From contig JAYKKM010000253.1 in assembly GCA_035772405.1 (NCBI GenBank), positions 1,469,001 to 1,533,000 on the forward strand: 64,000 nucleotides of DNA, written 5' to 3'. A program made the translations under genes and the position numbers. This document shows positions 46,112 through 57,152 of the stretch, piece by piece. Each line of letters begins with the position of its first letter. Within the stretch, counting starts at the first letter, position 1. This DNA is from Chrysogorgia sp. JL179-B06. Taxonomy: Eukaryota; Cnidaria; Anthozoa; Scleralcyonacea; Chrysogorgiidae. Below the pieces are notes generated by a model, which was given only the letters and a program-made list of their open reading frames with translations, made no database searches and was not told the DNA's origin.

Positions 46112-46577
46112 ATTGACTCTTAAAACGATCGCATATACTTGTTGAAAAATATGGGCTTGTTGAAAAATATGGGCTTGTTGAAAGTATGTTTTTCCTACGT
46201 TCATTTCACAACCCCGTGAATACATGGCGGCCGAAAATATAAAAACGATCAGATTTTACATCAAAAGGACTTAGATATCACTTCTAAACCTGAACCAAAA
46301 TTATGTTATTATGTTTTATACAACAACTTTAGTATTTCTAGCAATTTGATTGGCTAAAAACTATGCGTTATTACAGTATAGATACACAGTTGACGTCACA
46401 GAGTCGTGACCTATCAGCTTGAAGTATTAGCCAATCAGAACTGTTGTTTCTTTCGTTAACCAATCAGGTCACGTTAATTGTATAGATCACTAATCACGTA
46501 ATTAAATGATTTTCATTTGTTGATTTTTTAACCCCGTAATTTCCCTCTTCAAAAGCCCTGCCCACTTGACGATTTAA

Positions 46578-47055
46578 AGTGCTTATAAACCCAAAATGGG
46601 TTTTTGGTGATTTGGATAGAGCATAAAAAGTTAGTTAATAAGTTCTAGATTAGTTTTTGCGTTAAACTTTTAGTTTCGGAGATATAAGGGCTCAAAGTCA
46701 CAATTTGTGAAAAAAAGTAGCGCAGGCCGGGAGACTGGATCCGAGGAACGTGTTATGTTTCAATACTTATAAAAATATATTACAATTCGAGTAGACAAGG
46801 TAACATCGTAAAGACACATCGTTTGGGCATTTTTCAATAAAAACTCTTAAGATAGCTGTCTTCTCCTATACAAAAGCCTAGTTGTTATTTTGGTGGCGCT
46901 ACTTTTTTCAAAAAAATGGCGCAATTTGCATGTTTGAGCCGTTATATCTCCGAAACTAAAAGTTTAACGCAAAAACTAATCCAGAACATATTAACTAACT
47001 TTTTATGCTCTATCCGAATCACCAAAAACCCATGCATTTTGGGTTTATAAGCACT
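46578..47055. mobile_element. 478-bp TTAA-type MITE
   Basis: Left TTAA at 46574-46577; the right site reads TTAT. Inverted ends AGTGCTTATAAACCCAAAAT and complement extend over about 180 bp and include TTTCGGAGATATAA. Non-coding. Confidence 0.75.
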
Positions 47056-47106
47056 TTATAAGAAAATTTAGTATTTGATGTATAAAACAAATAGATTACA
47101 TTTTTC

Positions 47107-47258
47107 CGTGTGTGTGTACTGTAATAGATGCACAGAAGACGTCATAGCGTGTAAAGAACAAAAGTCACGGCACTCGCCCCGGCGGCTTGTGCCGTACTTT
47201 TTTGTACTTTACACGCTGTGACGTCATCTGTGCATGTATTACAGCACACACGCACAAA
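47107..47258. repeat. Foldback repeat, about 60-bp arms
   Basis: GTGTGTGTACTGTAATAGATG and onward to AGTGTAAAG is inverted around a GC-rich centre (GCCCCGGCGGCTTG). Confidence 0.7.
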
Positions 47259-47455
47259 TCTATTTGTTAAATTTCTGTAGGGCACCAAGTTTGATAACAG
47301 TTCTTGCATTTTTGTAAATACTGATTGTAAATACTATCTATCTATCTATCTATCTGAGAGATACGGGCCACTCGTTTCGCTAATCAGAGAACCTGGTTCT
47401 CTAGAATTAGGTGCGGAAATTTTTATTCCGTCTTCCGAAGGTCCCCTATAAACAC

Positions 47456-48175
47456 TACCGTGGGAAAAACAAGTTTCCTTATACCAATCAGGGTGTGCCA
47501 CATATACAGTAGCGTACGGGGTGATATGGGGTGATTTACTTCCAATTTCATGGCAGAATCAATTATTATTTGTTTTGAATCGATCACTTCATCGTTTGTA
47601 TATTGAACCCCCTCGTTCAGACCGTGTTTCGCGTCTGCATGAACTTCATTTAGTGGAGCACACGCGAGTACCAGCGAGTGCTTCTGAAATACTGGCGCGA
47701 TCATGTCCCGTTTTGACAGCCATCTTGATTGTTTGCAATCACTCGATTTGGAGTCTGATAGTGAATCTTAGTGATGACCAAGACTTGACCACTGACAATG
47801 ACTTCAATGAGAAACATTTATCCAACGACTCTAATTCAGATAATGACATATTAATTTAGTGTAAATAGTGATAATACTGATAGTGATAATAGTACTCAAT
47901 ATACTCATAGTAGAGTTAATTGTTGTTACCAGTAACCCTTGTTAACACTTGCAGCTAGTACATAAGAAATACATTATATAATTTAATTATAGTCTTGTTT
48001 ACAGTTGTTTAGTGACAGGCACGTTTTGTTTTATGACAGGCACAATCTGATTGATGCTGGTCATTTTGACAGGCAGGGCAAAAAAAATTATATCCAGGCT
48101 TGCTACCGTGGGAAAAACAAGTTTCCTTATACCAACCAAGGTGTGCCACATATACAGTAACGTACGGGGTGATAT
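47456..48175. repeat. Direct repeat pair flanking a 570-bp unknown segment
   Basis: TACCGTGGGAAAAACAAGTT through CGTACGGGGTGATATG (about 72 bp) occurs at 47456 and 48104. The segment between has an acidic frame (SDDQDLTTDNDFNEKHLSND, + strand). The minus strand has a Cys/His cluster (CPACQNDQHQSDCACH at about 48020-48070). I suspect a decayed transposon gene but cannot name it. Confidence 0.45.
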
Positions 48176-48458
48176 GTCTCAAGGAACGGCCCTTGGTCTC
48201 CGACGAATATAAAACAATTGTTGTAAACAATTGATGGTAAACCACAGAAATTATGTAAAGCAAATCTAACGTTTCCAGCGAAGGCTTTCGTTATAGAGAG
48301 TGAACGGTAAAGTGAAATCAAAACTTGTTATATGTAAAACAATTATGTGACGTAAAAGTTTTTTCACTCTCTGACAAAGGCTCTTCGCCCGCTAAACGTT
48401 GGTTTGCTACAATATAATTTCGTTAGTTCACCAACCTCTTTTAGTATTTTTATTCGTC

Positions 48459-48624
48459 TTAGTCTCCAACGGTTGTCTTTTGCAGAATTATTTTCGTTTT
48501 TGCCTCTCTCTGACTTTTCACTCGTCGTTTGCCATAGACTTTCGTAGCTTCTTCTCTTTCCTTGTCAGTGATTTGGATGCCGTCTAAGATGCGCAGTTCA
48601 CCAAGAGAACTTATAACAAACTGC
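48459..48624 (-). CDS. LRMDA: LRMDA-like exon 3 (last)
   Basis: Acceptor TTTATTTCAG on the minus strand. Encodes QFVISSLGELRILDGIQITD, then KEREEATKVYGKRRVKSQRE and the tail, ending TAA at 48461-48459. LRR-cap followed by a Lys/Arg-rich end. Confidence 0.85.
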
Positions 48625-50951
48625 CTGAAATAAAAGCGATATTTTAAGAACTCGATTCGGGCTGTATATGTTTTCTTAAAGGGATATGGCAACATAAATT
48701 AACTTTGTCTCATTTGAAAGAACTCGTAGAATGGTATAAGAAGACCTTTTACAATTTTCTGTATCTTTCTTGGTTTTTGAAATATTTCAGATAATTATGA
48801 CAAAAGACAGTCTACAATCCGCCATCTTGTTGTAATATTTGACCTAATTAACTAGGAAATTGGTGAGGTCACAAGCAGGGTAAACCTGATGAAACTACTC
48901 CATAGGTGACCGAATTTCCGCGGAAGGCTTTTTAGAATGTTGTGGGCCAATTGAAAATGGAAATAGTGCAACATAATCGAGTTTTTGGCTCATAATGTCG
49001 TAAGGTTGGCAAGATAAAAATTTCACTTTACCCTACTTATGACGTCACATGCATATCGTAAATAATTCCAAGATGGCGGACAGCACGCTGTCTTTCGTCA
49101 AATTATTTCGAAAACCAAAAAAGATAAGGGAAAATTGTAAAAGGTCTTGTTATACTATTTCACGAGTTCTTTCAAATGAGACAAAGTTAATTTATATTGC
49201 CATACCCTTTAATGCAATCTTGAAGGGAATCCTGACGTTCAAGTTGTACGAACATTTTAGCGTGATTTTTCAGATTTGGAATTTCTAAGAAAAGTTGGAT
49301 CTGTTTTCTACAAGTTGCAGAGCAAAATTACATGTACATGGCTCGTGCAACTTTGTCACAACTTTCGATCCATCAGAAATTAGTCAAATCACATTCAAAC
49401 TCTTCCGTTTTCTTCTTCCCTCTTCTATTTGGATCGTGATATTGTTTGTGACGTCAGATTCTCAATGCTACGCCTGAATTTCAGTCGAGGTTACTTGTTT
49501 TCTTCGAAAAGTAGATGAAAAGTTCAGCCTTTCAGACGAAGAATTTGAAAAAACGACCTTGATTTACTTGAAGAATTAGCCATGTAGATTGTAGAGTCTT
49601 CGCATTGAGAATCTGACGTCACTTCGTTACGCTGGTCAGGAACATGATCGATTAATGGCGCTTTCTCGATATATGAACAAACCGAAATTCAAATAATCGC
49701 TAATCCTAACCCAAATCCTAACCCTAAAACTGACTTGGGTTGTTATTATAATAATTTTAAATTTCGGTTGCTCATATCGAGAAAGGGCCCGATTAGGGCG
49801 GACATAACAACTCCAGATTCGGAGTCAAATAAATAATACTTGCCATCGTCTAATCGCAAAACGGTTTCGACCGATGAATTTTGGCAGCTCTGCTTTATAA
49901 ATACGTAAAAATATCGATAGGTAAAAATTTGATCGTAGTGGCACTTTAAGAATATACCCAAGGATGAGATTTACGGCGGGGCTAAAATGCGGGTGGCAGG
50001 TAGCGGGTCGCAGATAAGTTGGGTGGACGACGGGGAAACGGGTCGGAAGGTGAAGTGATACAGGGAGGTCGTGGAAGGTCAGGTCGGAACGACTTTGGAA
50101 GTGGTCGGAGCAACTTCGGACGTGATCGGGAATGGTCGGAAGGTTCTCGAGAAACGTCTGGAGGTGTTCGGATGGGGTCGGAAGGTCTTCGTAGGCCATC
50201 TCGAAGCGGTCGGGATCCTGTCGGAGGTTCGTCGGTATCTATGGTTTCGCTGCTGGGGGTGGAATATCAATACCTCCTCTATATTCAAGAAGTATTAATC
50301 ATTCCGCCATTCCGCAAAATACACCTAAATATCCAAGGGAGTCTCGGATCGAGCATTTGACAACCCAAAGTCGTTTTATTTGGGGGTTAATATTAACCCA
50401 AAAAGTTTTTGCTGTTATTTACAGCATAACGCAAAAGTTTTGAATAATATTTATTGTTTAAGGTCTGTAATATCAGATTCGAATGTTTTTTCCTACGTAG
50501 ATTTATTGTTAAAAATTGGGACATATTTTGGCTATTTTTCCTGTTCGTAACCTGCCGCTACCTGCTACCCGCCACCTGTGACCCGCCGGTATTATGCACG
50601 ACAGTAATTTAAATACCTGTAATCCTTATACGAGGTGTATGTTCCACCATTAAAGTAACTTGGCGCTGCTTCATTGTTGATCATGCTTAGGTAAGTGAGA
50701 TTGGGAAAACACTTCGAAATTGTCTCTATGAATAAACTAAGATTTGTAATCTGATTGTGGTTCACCCATAGTATCTGTAATGTGTCCATAGGTGGAAAGG
50801 TTGATCTTGCCGACAGTGAATTATGGTCCAAGATGATGGTAGTTAATCTGGTGAAACCACCGATTGACTTTAAGTCACTAATCATGTGAAAAGAAATTGT
50901 TAAGAAAAATAACGGTTTCTCTAAAAATTAACTTCAGGCAAAATCAATATG

Positions 50952-50983
<32 letters not shown>

Positions 50984-53900
50984 ACAATTATTTAAGTGAT
51001 CGATGAAAGAATTATATCAAGGGCGAAGGTTGACACACTGCACGAATTGCAATTTCATAACAAGAAGCCTTGTTTCTCCAAAGATGATCTCAAAGCACGA
51101 GTAGGTTTATATTTAGTTAGCAAATCAGTAATATAAACAGGCACCTGGCCATGCAAAGCCTTGAAAGTAATTATTAGTATCTTAAAAACAATCCTTGATC
51201 TCACTGGCAACCAGTGAAGATTACGAAGCACAAGGGAGATATGCTCCGATTTTTTAACCCCTGCAACAAGTCTATAGCAGCTGTATTTTGAATTCGCTGT
51301 AACTTGCTCAATTCAGCTTCTGGTAAGCCATATAGGATGCTATTACAGCTGTCAAGTTTTGATGTTATGAATGCATGCACCACTTATCTTACCTAATTTT
51401 GATTATTGTGCAATGGTTTGTCTGGGTGCCAGAGGTTCTTCTTCGCTCGTTGGGGGAAAACGGGGACACGCGAGGATGCGAGGCGGTAAAAGTGGGCGGG
51501 GCAAAACTGGGAGGCGCCTCCCGGTAAATGGTTTGGGGAAATTGTAATAAAGCTCTGAAAACCAAATTGTAAAATTGCAAAAATTACAAAATAGGCAGCA
51601 AGAACAATAACAGGTGATCATTACGAAATACCATCTGAAATTATACTATCTAAACTGGAATGAGAATCCCTCGATGAAAGACCCTTCTTTCATAGCCTGC
51701 ATGCAGACGCTTGTATTTCTTGTGATGTCATTGTTACTAGGGCTACCTAGTACCTATGGTAGCCGAGTCTAGGTTTCGGTGGCTTTCCTGTATTTTTCGT
51801 GTCGACAAATTGTAATTATTGCATCATCCCGATAGGCTTTGCGAAATCACGCGGAATGTTGCTTAAGATTCACAAGGAATAAGATTCACAAGGTCGCCGA
51901 ATGTTGCTGGAAAGTATCTTGATCATAAACACGCTCGCGATGTTTACAATCGCACTCGCCAATCGCGGTAGATCTGCAAGCGATTTCGGAACGCCAGGTT
52001 GGTCCGCGATCTCAATGACCGTACGCTGATGTGTACTCCATATCAAATGTGTGTTTAAATGTTTTCTTGAATCGATCAAACTTATGTTTAAATGTGTTAT
52101 GCTATGCACTATACAATTATACGCATATTTACTCTCTGTCTCTGTGTTTTATTCATACTTTTTATGAGGTTTGAGGGTACCAATCCTAAAATTGCCTGGT
52201 TATTATAAGTAATAGCATAAAAAGGGGTGCATTAGCTATTAAACGTCCCGCTTGATGAGGGTTATTTGGTAAAATTCCCGAGGGGCGAATTAAGTTGGTG
52301 TAAATGTTGAAACATTAGCAGGTGCACCCATGCAACTTTAAAAGGAGTATTACCTTTTAACAATGCTGAATTTTACGAAGCGAGTCCTATCGAGGACAAG
52401 GGTTTCTGAGAACAAGAGAACAAGTTCTGAGTTACAGAATTCCAAGGCTAAATAGCCCTTACCCCCGAAGAATTGGGCTGTTCCAATTTTTATCCGTACC
52501 CCCTATTGAGGAACCTTGGAAATTCCAGGGGGAGGGGCACTGGGAAGACTGGAAATTCCTGGAGGAGGATTATTGGATTTACTGGAAATTCCAGGGTAGG
52601 GGCCAAATAACAGTCAGATATTCCAGGGTAGGGCCAAATAACAGTCAGACATTCCAGGGTAGGGGCCAAATAACAGTCAGACATTCCAGGGTAGGGCCAA
52701 ATAACAGTCAGACATTCCAGGGTAGGGGCCAAATAACAGTCAGACATTCCAGGGTAGGGGGCCAAATAACAGTCAGACATTCCAGGGTAGGGGGCCAAAT
52801 AACAGTCAGACATTCCAGGGTAGGGGCCAAATAACAGTCAGACATTCCAGGGTAGGGGCCAAATAACAGTCAGACATTCCAGGGTAGGGGCCAAATAACA
52901 GTCGGAAATTCCAGGGTAGGGGGCCAAATAACGTTGGAAATTCAATGGTAGGGGCCAAATAACAGTTGGAAATTCCAACGTAGGGGCCAAACAAGAATTG
53001 GAAATTCCAGGACAGGGGACGAAAAACAACTTGAAATTCCAGGGAGAGTGAACTATAAGAGAAAGGGGTTCCTCAACAGGGGGGTGCAGATAAAAATTGG
53101 AATAGCCCGTTTCAGTGTTGTTGCTTACTTTATCTTTTACGTAGATCTTTTCAGACTTCTCTCTTGCTGTCTTGCATAGAATACATTGAGTTTTTACTAA
53201 GGATGAAGCGAGTACGCTTACTTGGACTGGTACTCACTTTTAAATAGCAAGCATCTTCGTTATGTTGGCTTCCTGTCCTCTTCTAGGTTTTTTGCTGCTT
53301 TGCCTCTGCCCTTCTCAACTTGCAGGAAACGTCCGTGAATTGTCTATATAGCATTATTTGTGATAAAAACATCTGCAAAAATCAAACTCTTCGTTGTCGC
53401 ATATTTCCAGAGAAATTTCGTCTGCCATTTTCCAAGTTGTCAAGGAGGAAACGGAGCTAGCACCCGGATGTACATACGAATTTCAAATTGTGGACGGCAT
53501 ATTTTTGAGATTTCAATGTTGATTTATAAAGATTCAGCAATATTTCACAAAGCCTTTCAGGATACATCGCAGAATAATTTATACCGATATCTCGACATGA
53601 AGACGAATAATATGACGACGTGTCTACCACAGAGAGCCCGAGTAATTATGCGTCTGCGGTTAAAACCTGTGTACGTGTTTAATATTTCTTGTTAGTTTTT
53701 CAACATTTTGTTACGAGCTTGAGAAAGAATTACAAATCACTGGGGTATTATTACCCAGGGGGGGGGGGGTGAAGTTTCATATAAATCCCGACATGACGTC
53801 ACATAAACTATCGGTAGTAAAATTCAAATCTAAAAGAAAACATTATTGTAGGAGTTATGGTCAGTATTAGGTTCAGGGTTAAGGTTAGGTTTGGGGTTAG

Positions 53901-54867
53901 AACTATATTTTAAATTCGGACCGGATATTTATATGGAAGTCAGTCGTCAGCCATATCATGCATCAGTCAATTCCAGCTGCGACCATTCCCCCCCCCGGAC
54001 AGTGTGGGGCATTTCCACGCTTACTTGTCCCCACGGCCGGGCATTTGCAGCTGCGTGTTCACCCGGGGGGCGGGCATTTGTCAATATCGGGTTATTACCC
54101 CCGGGCATTTGTCGCTCATGGAGAAAAGACCGCGGCCACGAGTTTCCTTTGTCGTATATGCCAAAATGGACGACTTTATCGGCAAGGACGAGAGCTTTGT
54201 TGTGTCTTGGCTGAAGAAAGAAGGCCTAGATAAACTTGTGGACATATTTAAAGGTAGGCTGTCTTGTTTTTCCAGTAATATTATAAATATATTTGTGTTT
54301 AATAAACGTTGCTTGTATTAAATTGTTTTGAATTTGAATTGTTTGCGTATATGTAAATTTATATTTTATATCACGTTTCACAATTTCATGATCAAAGCAG
54401 TTTTAAAACAGAGGTATAAATATAAATTGTTAAAACGCATGTAATTAATTTAGTACATTCTTTGAAATTGACTAATTTGTCGGCCCGGGGGTGGGGCATT
54501 TGTCTTGGTTTTTCGTCCCAAGGGTGGGGCATTTGCACGAAAAAAATGAAAATTTACCAATGCCCGGGGTGGCGGGGGGGGGTTTGGTCGCAGCTGGAAT
54601 TGACAATCAGAACGAATGATACACAAACAAATATACACGGTGAAAAATTGATAAAACTATGAAATATATAAGATATTAAAACGTTCAACGACACACAAGT
54701 AGAGGATACAAGAAATTGTTGTAACTCAAGTCGAGTTCCGTAACGGAGTCGCCATATTTGTTGATCATTTTTCTCGGTATCTCCTTGCATCCGCCGTAAG
54801 CCAGCGAAATCCTTTCTGGCCTCGTCGGGTCTCTCGGGTCGGGCGAACGACCAAATTTCTGACTCAT
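48459..54867 (-). CDS. LRMDA: LRMDA-like leucine-rich repeat protein, three exons, complete
   Basis: Exons (minus): 54867-54710, 50877-50617, 48624-48459. They add to 585 nt, encoding 194 residues and TAA, with both junction phases matching (TT|T and AG|G). The protein starts MSQKFGRSPDPRDP, then ERISLAYGGCKEIPRKM, LRR units LTELDLSYN-type (VTELDLSYNNFFDLKSIGGF), LTTIILDHNSL, LQILWVNHNQITNL and LTYLSMINN. An LRR-cap follows (YRQFVISSLGELRILDG, then ITDKEREEA) and a basic tail. The order, the cap and the length near 200 residues fit the LRMDA (C10orf11) family. In vertebrates that family supports melanosome biogenesis as a RAB32/RAB38-linked adaptor; the role here is unknown. Other small LRR-cap proteins are the alternative. 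Confidence 0.78.
48680..49208. mobile_element. 529-bp TTAA-flanked MITE (family copy 2)
   Basis: TTAA at 48676-48679 and 49209-49212. High identity with 13748-14278 along the whole length. It lies in LRMDA-like intron 2, only 55 bp from exon 3. Confidence 0.9.
49440..49945. mobile_element. TTAA-type element copy related to the window's left edge
   Basis: Matches 1-105 plus 1414-1707. Right end GTGGCACT|TTAA. Interrupted at 49655-49787. Confidence 0.65.
49655..49787. mobile_element. Small TIR element with degenerate CCTAACCC
   Basis: CTTTCTCGATATATGAACAA is paired with TTGCTCATATCGAGAAAG. The centre has TAATCCTAACCCAAATCC, telomere-like. Absent from the homologous site near 1558. Confidence 0.6.
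49975..50600. mobile_element. Probable TIR element, GGTCGGA-rich
   Basis: GCGGGTGGCAGGTAGCGGG on the left and CCGCTACCTGCTACCCGCC on the right. The inside has irregular GGTCGGAA repeats (50040-50240). It ends 17 bp from LRMDA-like exon 2. Confidence 0.5.
50617..50877 (-). CDS. LRMDA: LRMDA-like exon 2
   Basis: Acceptor CACATGATTAG on the minus strand. Encodes DLKSIGGFTRLTTIILDHNS through TYTSYKDY; donor ACAG|GTATTT, phase 2. It contains most of the LRR units. Confidence 0.88.
50955..50983. repeat. (TA)n microsatellite
   Basis: About 14 TA units in LRMDA-like intron 1. Confidence 0.9.
51030..51383 (-). mobile_element. L2/CR1-type LINE reverse transcriptase fragment
   Basis: Minus strand: AFITSKLDSCNSILYGLPEA, LSKLQRIQN, then after a frameshift VLRNLHWLPVRSRIVFKILI and FKALHGQVPVYITDLL. 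These are the thumb/C-terminal landmarks of L2/CR1 reverse transcriptases. Same strand as the host LRMDA-like gene, in its intron 1. Confidence 0.8.
51384..52585. other. No recognisable gene; half copy of a foldback family
   Basis: 52205-52280 matches the left arm of the foldback at 28195 (AATAGCATAAAAAGGGGTGC). The rest is non-coding. Confidence 0.45.
52586..53040. repeat. Minisatellite, about 31-bp unit
   Basis: About 14 copies of a unit built on ATTCCAGGGTAGGGGCCAAA followed by TAACAGTCAGAC. Edge copies are diverged, central ones nearly identical, which is the pattern of unequal exchange. Confidence 0.95.
53967..54603. mobile_element. Inverted-repeat bracket around SAM exon 1, GGGCATTTG-rich
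   Basis: TCAATTCCAGCTGCGACCA on the left and its complement on the right. Between them GGGCATTTG or GGGGCATTT occurs at about 54006, 54039, 54074, 54104, 54494 and 54526, in both arms. No target duplication. It could be a TIR transposon carrying an exon or two opposed MITEs. Confidence 0.55.
54118..54253 (+). CDS. SAM-domain gene, exon 1
   Basis: ATG at 54118 opens MEKRPRPRVSFVVYAK, then MDDFIGKDESFVVSWLKKEG and LDKLVDIFK, the first half of a SAM domain (W-L-x-x-x-x-L-x-x-L-x-x-x-F). Donor AAAG|GTAGGC, phase 1. SAM domains make protein-protein or RNA contacts. A second in-frame ATG at 54166 (MDDFIG) is a possible start. Confidence 0.65.
54710..54867 (-). CDS. LRMDA: LRMDA-like exon 1
   Basis: Start ATG at 54867-54865. 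Encodes the N-terminus through LDLSYNNF; donor CTT|GTATCC, phase 2. It lies inside intron 1 of the SAM gene on the other strand. Confidence 0.8.
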
Positions 54868-55092
54868 ATTATAAACTAGCAGCTAATAAGAGGAATTAAA
54901 TTTCACATTGGCCACCATATTGAATTTTACCAGCCGCGAAGGGTCTGGGAACGAGATTGGATGCTTGAAATTTGTCGCTAGGCAACTAGCGGCGTCTTGT
55001 TTTCTTCGTTTCTTCTTCGTTTCTTTCCGTTTACTTAGTCATTCTTTTCAAATATACCAATAACCAAGAAGTACCTGTACACTTATAGGTAG

Positions 55093-55240
55093 CGAACATC
55101 ATGCCAATCGACAGGGTACCAATTATCCACAAGTTTGGGATAATTTCGCTAAGCCAGCGAGCCGAGTTGGAGGAAAGAATTGCACAAAAAGCTTTCTCGG
55201 AAACACGACACAAGATCATTTCTCAACAAGCATTGTCAAG
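55093..55240 (+). CDS. SAM-domain gene, exon 2
   Basis: With acceptor GGTAG at 55092, phase 1 entry gives FK-ANIMPIDRVPIIHKFGII then SLSQRAELEERI. This completes the SAM fold (the 'F-G-I-x-S-L-x-x-R-x-x-L' end) followed by a helical stretch ending SQQALSR. Donor CAAG|GTACTG, phase 2. Later exons are not securely placed. Confidence 0.6.
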
Positions 55241-56339
55241 GTACTGTAAACTGCGCTTTCTTTCCCCTTTGAGTAGGAATTGACTATGACAAGAGGAAAA
55301 GAATAACAAACTTCAATAACAAACTTCAATTAATTATTTATATAGGGGGGGGGGGGGGGCAAAACCTTTTTTCACATAAATGCACGTGTAAGACCAGTTA
55401 CATTAGACTAACGAGTTGACAACAGTTGACAAGTCAATACCTGTACCTTTAGGCTTTAGCAAAGGCCAGAACACGTTACTTTTTAGAATGACCCCCAAAC
55501 GTGCAAAATTCAAACATACAGACACGTGTTAAAACAAACGTGAAACACTGTCACACCAGAACTTGGTTGTAAGCTGCACTTTCGTTTTCTTCAATACTTA
55601 TTCTGTTATTCAGTTTGCTTCATTTTCGTTAGGTTTCCACCAGTTATTTTTATTTTATTTTTTAGTGATCTGTGTCAGTAACGTATTAAAAATAATAAAT
55701 ATGTCTACACATTCCAGCGGTTGGGGGGAAAATGCGGGGGGGGGGGGGGGGCAGAGAAAATTATTGGGGGGAAATGCCCCCTTGCCCCTCCCCAAGCACT
55801 GCCACTGATACAGTGACATATTTTCCACATCCTCACTAGTGAAGATATCGATCCGTGATTAAACATTTTCCCAACTTTTGCATTGAATCTATATAATAAA
55901 AAGAAAATTACAAGGTGGTTTTTTATCATCTCGTGTAAAAACAATATTTTACTCATTCGTAAAAATATTGTTTTCACCACTTTTATAGTCTTTTTATTAG
56001 CCTCCTATTGTCCTTAAAATGCCTATCTGGGGTTTGCGGATTTTACATATCTAACAAGATATTTTCATATGTTTCCCACAACGAGCGGGGAATTCGAACT
56101 CGAATTACCCGCTGATGACGTCATCAGTGGGGAATTCGTGGTTAAAGCAGGAAATTCGAGTTTAAATTGACTGGTCACGTGGTACAAATCTAGCTCTTTG
56201 ATTGGACAATTTATAGTTGAGGTATAATATTAAGAGTTACCTAAGTCATACAACTGATCGAATCAAGTAATTGACTAAATATCCATATAAAAAATTGATT
56301 ATATGGATACTAAATATCCATATCTACATTAGTACAATC
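55241..56339. other. No recognisable gene; G-rich tracts
   Basis: Possible SAM gene intron. A hairpin-like pair AAAACAATATTTTACTC / GTAAAAATATTGTTTTC lies near 55940-55975. Nothing coding is identified. Confidence 0.4.
55736..55752. repeat. Poly-G tract, 17 nt
   Basis: 17 G in a row; another of about 14 G lies at 55347-55360. Confidence 0.95.
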
Positions 56340-56648
56340 TACAATCTGTTTGTTGTAACATTTCTGAAAGGTAAAAGCTTAATACTCCATCCAGCTGAGG
56401 TCATAATAACATCCAAGGGGACTGATTTAGCTTTTGCCATGGAAATGGAGCTGCCCTTAAAAAATACCAGCTTCCGTCAAAGTCACCTTTACCCATCTTG
56501 AGATAGTGTCTCTGCTTACTGCCTTGTGTGGTCTTTGGTAACTAACAAACAACTTGTTTTCTTCCCCCCCCCCCCTGAGGGATGATGTTCTGACCAGGTA
56601 CTCCTTGAGTGCAACAAATGGACAGATCTTTACATTTGTCTCATACAT
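56340..56648 (-). mobile_element. Tyrosine recombinase fragment (DIRS/Ngaro/Crypton-like)
   Basis: Minus strand: ICPFVALKEYLVRTSSLRG, then LFVSYQRPHKAVSRDTISRW and VKVTLTEAG. After a one-base frameshift it continues SSISMAKAKSVPLDVIMTSA then GWSIKL. Layout matches the C-terminal half of the tyrosine recombinases of DIRS-like retroelements and Cryptons, ending near the AGW block before the catalytic Tyr. A poly-C run interrupts it. Dead copy. Confidence 0.7.
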
Positions 56649-56865
56649 CTGTTATGTTTTCGAAAGCTTTAATATTAGAAACAAGGCTTACAAGATGGTG
56701 GTTAACATTACAATTCTATACTTATACAGAGTTTGGACCTATTGAGGGAATGACCGCGTGAACACTGCGGGCTCAACTAATATGATACTATGTCAAATAT
56801 TTTCTTTGCATTGGGCTATTCCATTTAATAACTGCACCCCCCTATCGAGGACACATGTTTCAGAT

Positions 56866-57152
56866 TCATGACCCCTGAGGAATTCCGGGCTCTGAAAGGT
56901 CTACCCCTGAGGAATTATTGGCTAGAAAATGTCTACCCTGAGGAATTCCAGGCTAGAAAATGTCTATCCTGAGGAATTCCTGGCTAGAAAATATCTACCC
57001 TGAGGAATTCCGGGCTAGAAAATTTCTTCCCCCTGAGGAATTCCGTGCTAGAAAATGTCTACCCTGAGGAATTCCAGGCTAGAAAATGTCTTCCCCCTGA
57101 GGAATTCCAGGCTAGAAAATGTCTTCCCCCTGAGGAATTCCAGGCTAGAAAA
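56866..57152. repeat. Minisatellite, about 31-bp unit
   Basis: About nine copies of CCTGAGGAATTCCAGGCTAG + AAAATGTCTAC, with length variants caused by CCCC insertions. Confidence 0.95.

Noticed and set aside
47521..48263. piggyBac transposase remnants
   Set aside because: An acidic stretch and a Cys/His cluster are on opposite strands, with no catalytic core.
52490..53029. Frames with repeated SDCYLAPYPGM
   Set aside because: Product of the 31-bp minisatellite.
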